This document shows, piece by piece, positions 60,603 through 64,000 of a DNA stretch of 64,000 bases. The stretch is taken from assembly GCA_907164885.2 (NCBI GenBank), contig OU015492.1, positions 200,321,120 to 200,385,119 of the forward strand, read 5' to 3'. The position numbers were made by a program, and so were the translations under genes. The DNA is from Dolomedes plantarius. Lineage: Eukaryota > Arthropoda > Arachnida > Araneae > Dolomedidae. The notes below the pieces were generated by a model. That model was not told where the DNA came from. It searched no databases and worked only from the letters and a program-made list of their open reading frames with translations. Each line of letters opens with the position of its first letter. Within the stretch, counting starts at the first letter, position 1.

Positions 60603-61556
60603 TTGATAAATATGCATCAGATGGACAAAAAATCTGCAAAAGTTTTACATATGATCAAAATAGGTTGGTGTGGTAAGAAATATCTTGAAAGAAATACATC
60701 TGTTTTAGTTCCAAGTAATACTGACGCCAGACAGCAAAATATTTCTTTTTCGAATAAATATGAAGAAGATTCCGGTGATGAATACATTATTGTCAGTTTT
60801 AAAAAAAACTACTTTGAAACTCTAACGTTCTCAACATGTGAACAGAAAACTTTAGTTTTGCAATCTTGTGGTAAATTTGGATTTTCAACTAATTTAAAAA
60901 TGAATTGCAAAGCCTGTAATCAGGAAACTGCATCTGTGAATACTTCATATACACCAACAGAAAATAATTCATCAGATGTAAATCTGCGAATTAAAGAAGT
61001 TTTTTTTTTTTTGCATATTGGTAACGATTACTCTGCTATAGAAAAATTTTGCATGGTGATGAATATGGCTCATTTTTCTTCTGCAAAATTTTCTAAGTGT
61101 TTAGATAAACTAAATGAAGCACAATCATTTGCCTGGAAAATCATTTTCAAAGAAGTTCACAAAGAAGTGAAAATTGCACATTGTTTGGATCTTTCTCAAA
61201 ATCATGTCTGTGACTTAGCTGTATCATTCGATCGAACAGGGCTTACGATGGCCCACGATCATGGGGTAGGGTGTGTTATTGATATTTTAACAGGTTATGT
61301 CATTAATTTTGAAGTTATGATGAAAATATGTCGATTATATAATGATGATAAAAGGGATCTAGATGAACATAGTGCTAAATTTGTGATATGTAGGCCATAA
61401 ACCTGTGTGAGGAGCTAAACCATAGCGGATCATAAGATTCGATGGAAATGGAAGCTGCTTCAATTATATGCTGAGATCCTTTGATTATGAATTTCGATAT
61501 ACCACTTCAGATGGTGATACAAAAACATTTAATCATTTATTAGACCAGCATATATA
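60603..61556 (+). pseudogene. Mutator-like transposase, truncated by a Tc1 insertion
   Basis: The protein from 60603 matches the layout of the Mutator-like transposase domain proteins common in arthropods. There is a conserved N-terminal KYLERNTSVLVPSN. A zinc-ribbon-like part follows with CGKFGFSTNLKMNCKACNQ. Then LRIKEVFFFLHIGNDYSAIE and FCMVMNMAHFSSAKFSKCL. Next comes the catalytic-region block DLAVSFDRTGLTMAHDHGVG and CVIDILTGYVINFEVM. In relatives the catalytic Asp is followed by GTW; here it is DRTG, a likely damaging change. A stop at 61398-61400 follows ICRP, but an alternative frame continues with family-like GSSDSMEMEAAS and YEFRYTTSDGDTKTFNHLLD up to 61556, where Tc1 element 5 begins. 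The C-terminal part is not seen beyond the Tc1. Confidence 0.75.
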
Positions 61557-63107
61557 CACTGCTCAAAGCAATTAGGGGAGCGCATGGTTTTAACGAAATT
61601 ACGCAAATACTTACACCGTTAAGTAACATAAATAAATCATCCATAATTTAAAGCCCAGCAGGAAACAGAAGAAGAAAACTTCATATGCAAATCAAAATTC
61701 ATGACGTCAAAAACCAGAAAAGACCATGAGAGCGGAAATCGGGAAGTTACAGAAACGTCTGTTTCACTACATTAACTGTGAAATTCGATTGCTCAGTTAT
61801 TCTTTTTGAGAAAAGGTGACTTGAGAATGTCTCAACAACGTGATTTACAGGAATCCATGTCATGTCGTATTATAGGCAGACTTGAATCCGTGCAAACACA
61901 ACGTAGTGTCTCGGACGCTGTTGGAGTCGCCAGAAGTATCGTTGCAAGGCTGTGGAATCGATTCCAAGGAACAGGTAATGTTAGACATCGACCAGGGCAA
62001 GGTCGGCCACGCGCCACTACAGCAACTGATGCCCGGTATATACTGTTAACAGCTCGTCGAAACAGAACAGACAATGCTACTCAGCCGCAAGGGCAGTTCC
62101 TCTTGGCAACAGGACGAAGGGTGTCCACCCAAACAGTACGTAATAGGCTTCATCAGGGAGGTCTCTAAGCACGTAGGTCAATGGTCTGAATTCCGTTGAC
62201 ATCCCGCCACCGTGCGGCCCGAAGAGGATGGACTGCTAAACATCGAGATTGGGAGCAACATGATTGGAGTCAAGTGCTGTTTACAGACGAGTCCCGATTC
62301 AGTCTGGAGTGTGACACCCGACATGTTTTGGTATGCAGGGAAAGGGGCACTATAAATAACCCTACATTCGTTCGTGAAAGGTCACAATACAGACGAGATG
62401 GTTTTATGGTATGGGGTGGAATCAGCATAGGTGGACGTACGGACCTGCATATCATTCGGAATGGTACTTTGACGGCCCGAAAGTATGCAGACGAGTTACT
62501 GAGAACTCATGTAATACCTTACGCTGCAGCAATTGGAGATTCCTTTGTTTTCCAGCATGATAAGGCCAGACCTCATACAGCTCGTCTTGTGGAGAACATG
62601 CTTGAAGCTTAAACAATACAGCGTATGGAATGGCCAGCGTGCTCTCTTGACCTGAATCCAATCGAGTATGTTTGGGACATGCTCGGACGACGTATTGCTG
62701 CGAGACCAAGGCCTCCTTTTATTCTCCGAGACTTGGAGATTGCACTTCTTGAGAAGTCAAACAGTATTCAGCAAAGTCTTATCGATAACATCATCGCATC
62801 CATGGAAAACAGCTGTGCAACAGTCTTAGCTGTTCGAGGAGACCACACGCCGTATTAAAAATCTTGCATCATTTCTAAACAATACTTTTTTTATCGTTTA
62901 CATGTAACCAAATTGTTGCCCTAAATCATCTTTTCATGTTTTTCTTTCCACATTTTCAAAGAATTAAAGCTTAATTACAATTTTTTACGTCTTTTTTTCT
63001 GTATCGCGCATTGGTACGCGTGTACTATCCGTTTTATGCCAATACGTGGCTGTCTCGCACGGATTTCTTAACTTCTTTGCTTGCTCACCTAATTTTTTTG
63101 AGCAGTG
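61557..63107 (+). mobile_element. Tc1 element 5 inserted in the Mutator-like gene
   Basis: Terminal inverted repeats CACTGCTCAAAGCAATTAGG (61557) and the complement of CACTGCTCAAAAAAATTAGG (ending 63107), with TA on both sides. 1551 bp. Carries the transposase pseudogene at 61806-62858. Confidence 0.95.
61806..62858 (+). pseudogene. Tc1 transposase with three in-frame stops, DD34E intact
   Basis: All parts are in one frame from 61806 (or the second Met at 61827) to the TAA at 62856-62858. HTH region 1: MSCRIIGRLESVQTQRSVSD and VGVARSIVARLWNRFQGTG. GRPR-type motif RPGQGRPRATT. HTH 2: RRVSTQTVRNRLHQGGL. Then stops TAA (62166-62168) and TGA (62193-62195) within what should read as the YARRP-V-C-IPLT linker. 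Catalytic domain: LFTDESRFSLE (first Asp), DGFMVWGGIS, FVFQHDKARPHTARL (second Asp), a third stop TAA at about 62610-62612 replacing Glu in LEA, then WPACSLDLNPIEYVWDMLG (Glu, 34 positions after the second Asp). C-terminus MENSCATVLAVRGDHTPY. All three stops are single-base changes, so decay is recent. Confidence 0.92.
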
Positions 63108-63127
63108 TATATATATATATATATATA
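63108..63127. repeat. Short (TA)n array
   Basis: TA repeat adjoining Tc1 element 5, followed by a short GA run. Confidence 0.9.
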
Positions 63128-64000
63128 CAGAGAGAGAGAGATATGGCAAAAATGCTATGCTAAAAAAAGAAGAACGGACCAGGTTGCTTCTAAGATTTTT
63201 ATGTGAAGGAAAATAATTAGATAGTTTGCCATTCTGCATTTCTATATACAATTTTAGTTTTATATCCACCTGGCATTATTTTATTTTCAATCAATGTGTA
63301 ATAAGTTTAATTTACAGCAATATTAACTCATAATATTTTTTATCTATTTACAGCCAATCTTTAAAAAAAATTACAAAATTCTTGAATTATAACTTTTTGC
63401 TTTTCCCCAGTTAAAAGTCTATAGTTAATAATAAAATAAGAATATATACCCTCTTTAACAGTTTTTACAGTTTTTTATGGATATTAGAGTATGCATAAAA
63501 AATATTTTTCTTTAAAATGATTTTTAAACAAATTTATGAGCAAAAAAAAATCTTTAAACGCATTTATCTCAGTTTGTGTTTTTTCAGATTTTTTATGTCT
63601 TCAAAATGCTAAGGCAGTTTTAAATATACATAAAAGTGTTTGAAAATTTCATTTGCACATCATACCATATATAAGGGATTTAAATAGCGGATTTTTAATA
63701 TTTTGATAACTTTTTTTTTTAAAATCATATGTACAAAAACTAGTCATTTTTTCTGCTTTTTTCCACTTGTATTAAGTTATCATTTTATTCTCTAAAACTA
63801 TTGATATTAAAAAAAGTCCGATATTTAAATCTGTTTAGACTGTTATTACTGACTTCAAATAGTAAAATCACGTGAAAATTTAAAAACATAAAATACTAGT
63901 GGTGTTTTGAAATCGGTGGTTAAAATTGATTTTTTTTTTTTATTTTGTGAAAAATAATTTTATTTTTGAAACTTTTTTGGATTAAGTTATTCTTATTTAA
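63128..64000. other. AT-rich stretch, nothing recognised
   Basis: Poly-T and poly-A runs only. No gene, and no clear continuation of the Mutator-like gene. Confidence 0.5.

Overview
The window is a strongly AT-rich piece of an animal nuclear chromosome with no convincing host gene, no rRNA and no functional tRNA gene. Almost everything recognisable is mobile DNA. The mix of many Tc1/mariner elements, hAT, piggyBac and Mutator-like elements, Helitrons, tRNA-derived SINEs, and very long (TA)n arrays suggests an arthropod, probably a chelicerate such as a spider. That placement is an inference from repeat families, not from a host gene.

Layout. 0-5 kb: (TA)n arrays, two AT-rich hairpins, a complete but decayed Tc1/mariner element (2579-3881) inside a TA array, and a probable solo LTR. 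5.8-7.7 kb: two head-to-tail non-autonomous Helitrons. 8-11 kb: a tRNA-derived SINE, a mariner deletion derivative (8587-9780) carrying a nested Helitron, a second SINE, and a foldback mariner element (10154-10890). 12-15 kb: two decayed Tc1 elements, one interrupted by a 376-bp insertion. 15.8-18.9 kb: another Helitron, a possible LTR fragment, and a hAT element nested in a hAT element. 19.3-26 kb: an unclassified arthropod transposon-like gene remnant, a decayed Tc1, a Helitron, a long-inverted-repeat element holding a SINE, and the best-preserved transposase of the window (24412-25641). 27-29.3 kb: a frameshifted piggyBac copy inserted at TTAA into a Helitron. 31-32.7 kb and 35-41 kb: pogo-like, TTAA-type and hAT MITEs, several with clean target-site duplications, plus a 22-bp minisatellite. 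44.6-45.4 kb: a SINE split by a hAT MITE. 46.9-53.1 kb: a composite with two almost identical 1489-bp direct repeats, each in its own near-perfect inverted-repeat frame, separated by an A/C-skewed middle. 55.5-56.1 kb: another TTAA-type element. 58.5-58.9 kb: a 276-bp near-perfect palindrome with a hammerhead-ribozyme-like motif on both strands. 60.6-63.1 kb: a Mutator-like transposase remnant cut by a Tc1 insertion.

The elements do not form a pathway. What links them is nesting: TA-targeting Tc1/mariner elements sit at or in (TA)n arrays, Helitrons carry (TA)n arrays at a fixed internal position, and hAT and piggyBac elements sit inside older repeats, so a relative insertion order can be read. 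The most unusual structures are the 46.9-53.1 kb composite and the hammerhead-like palindrome. All coordinates were read by eye from the sequence. Boundaries given with target-site duplications are firm; the others are approximate.
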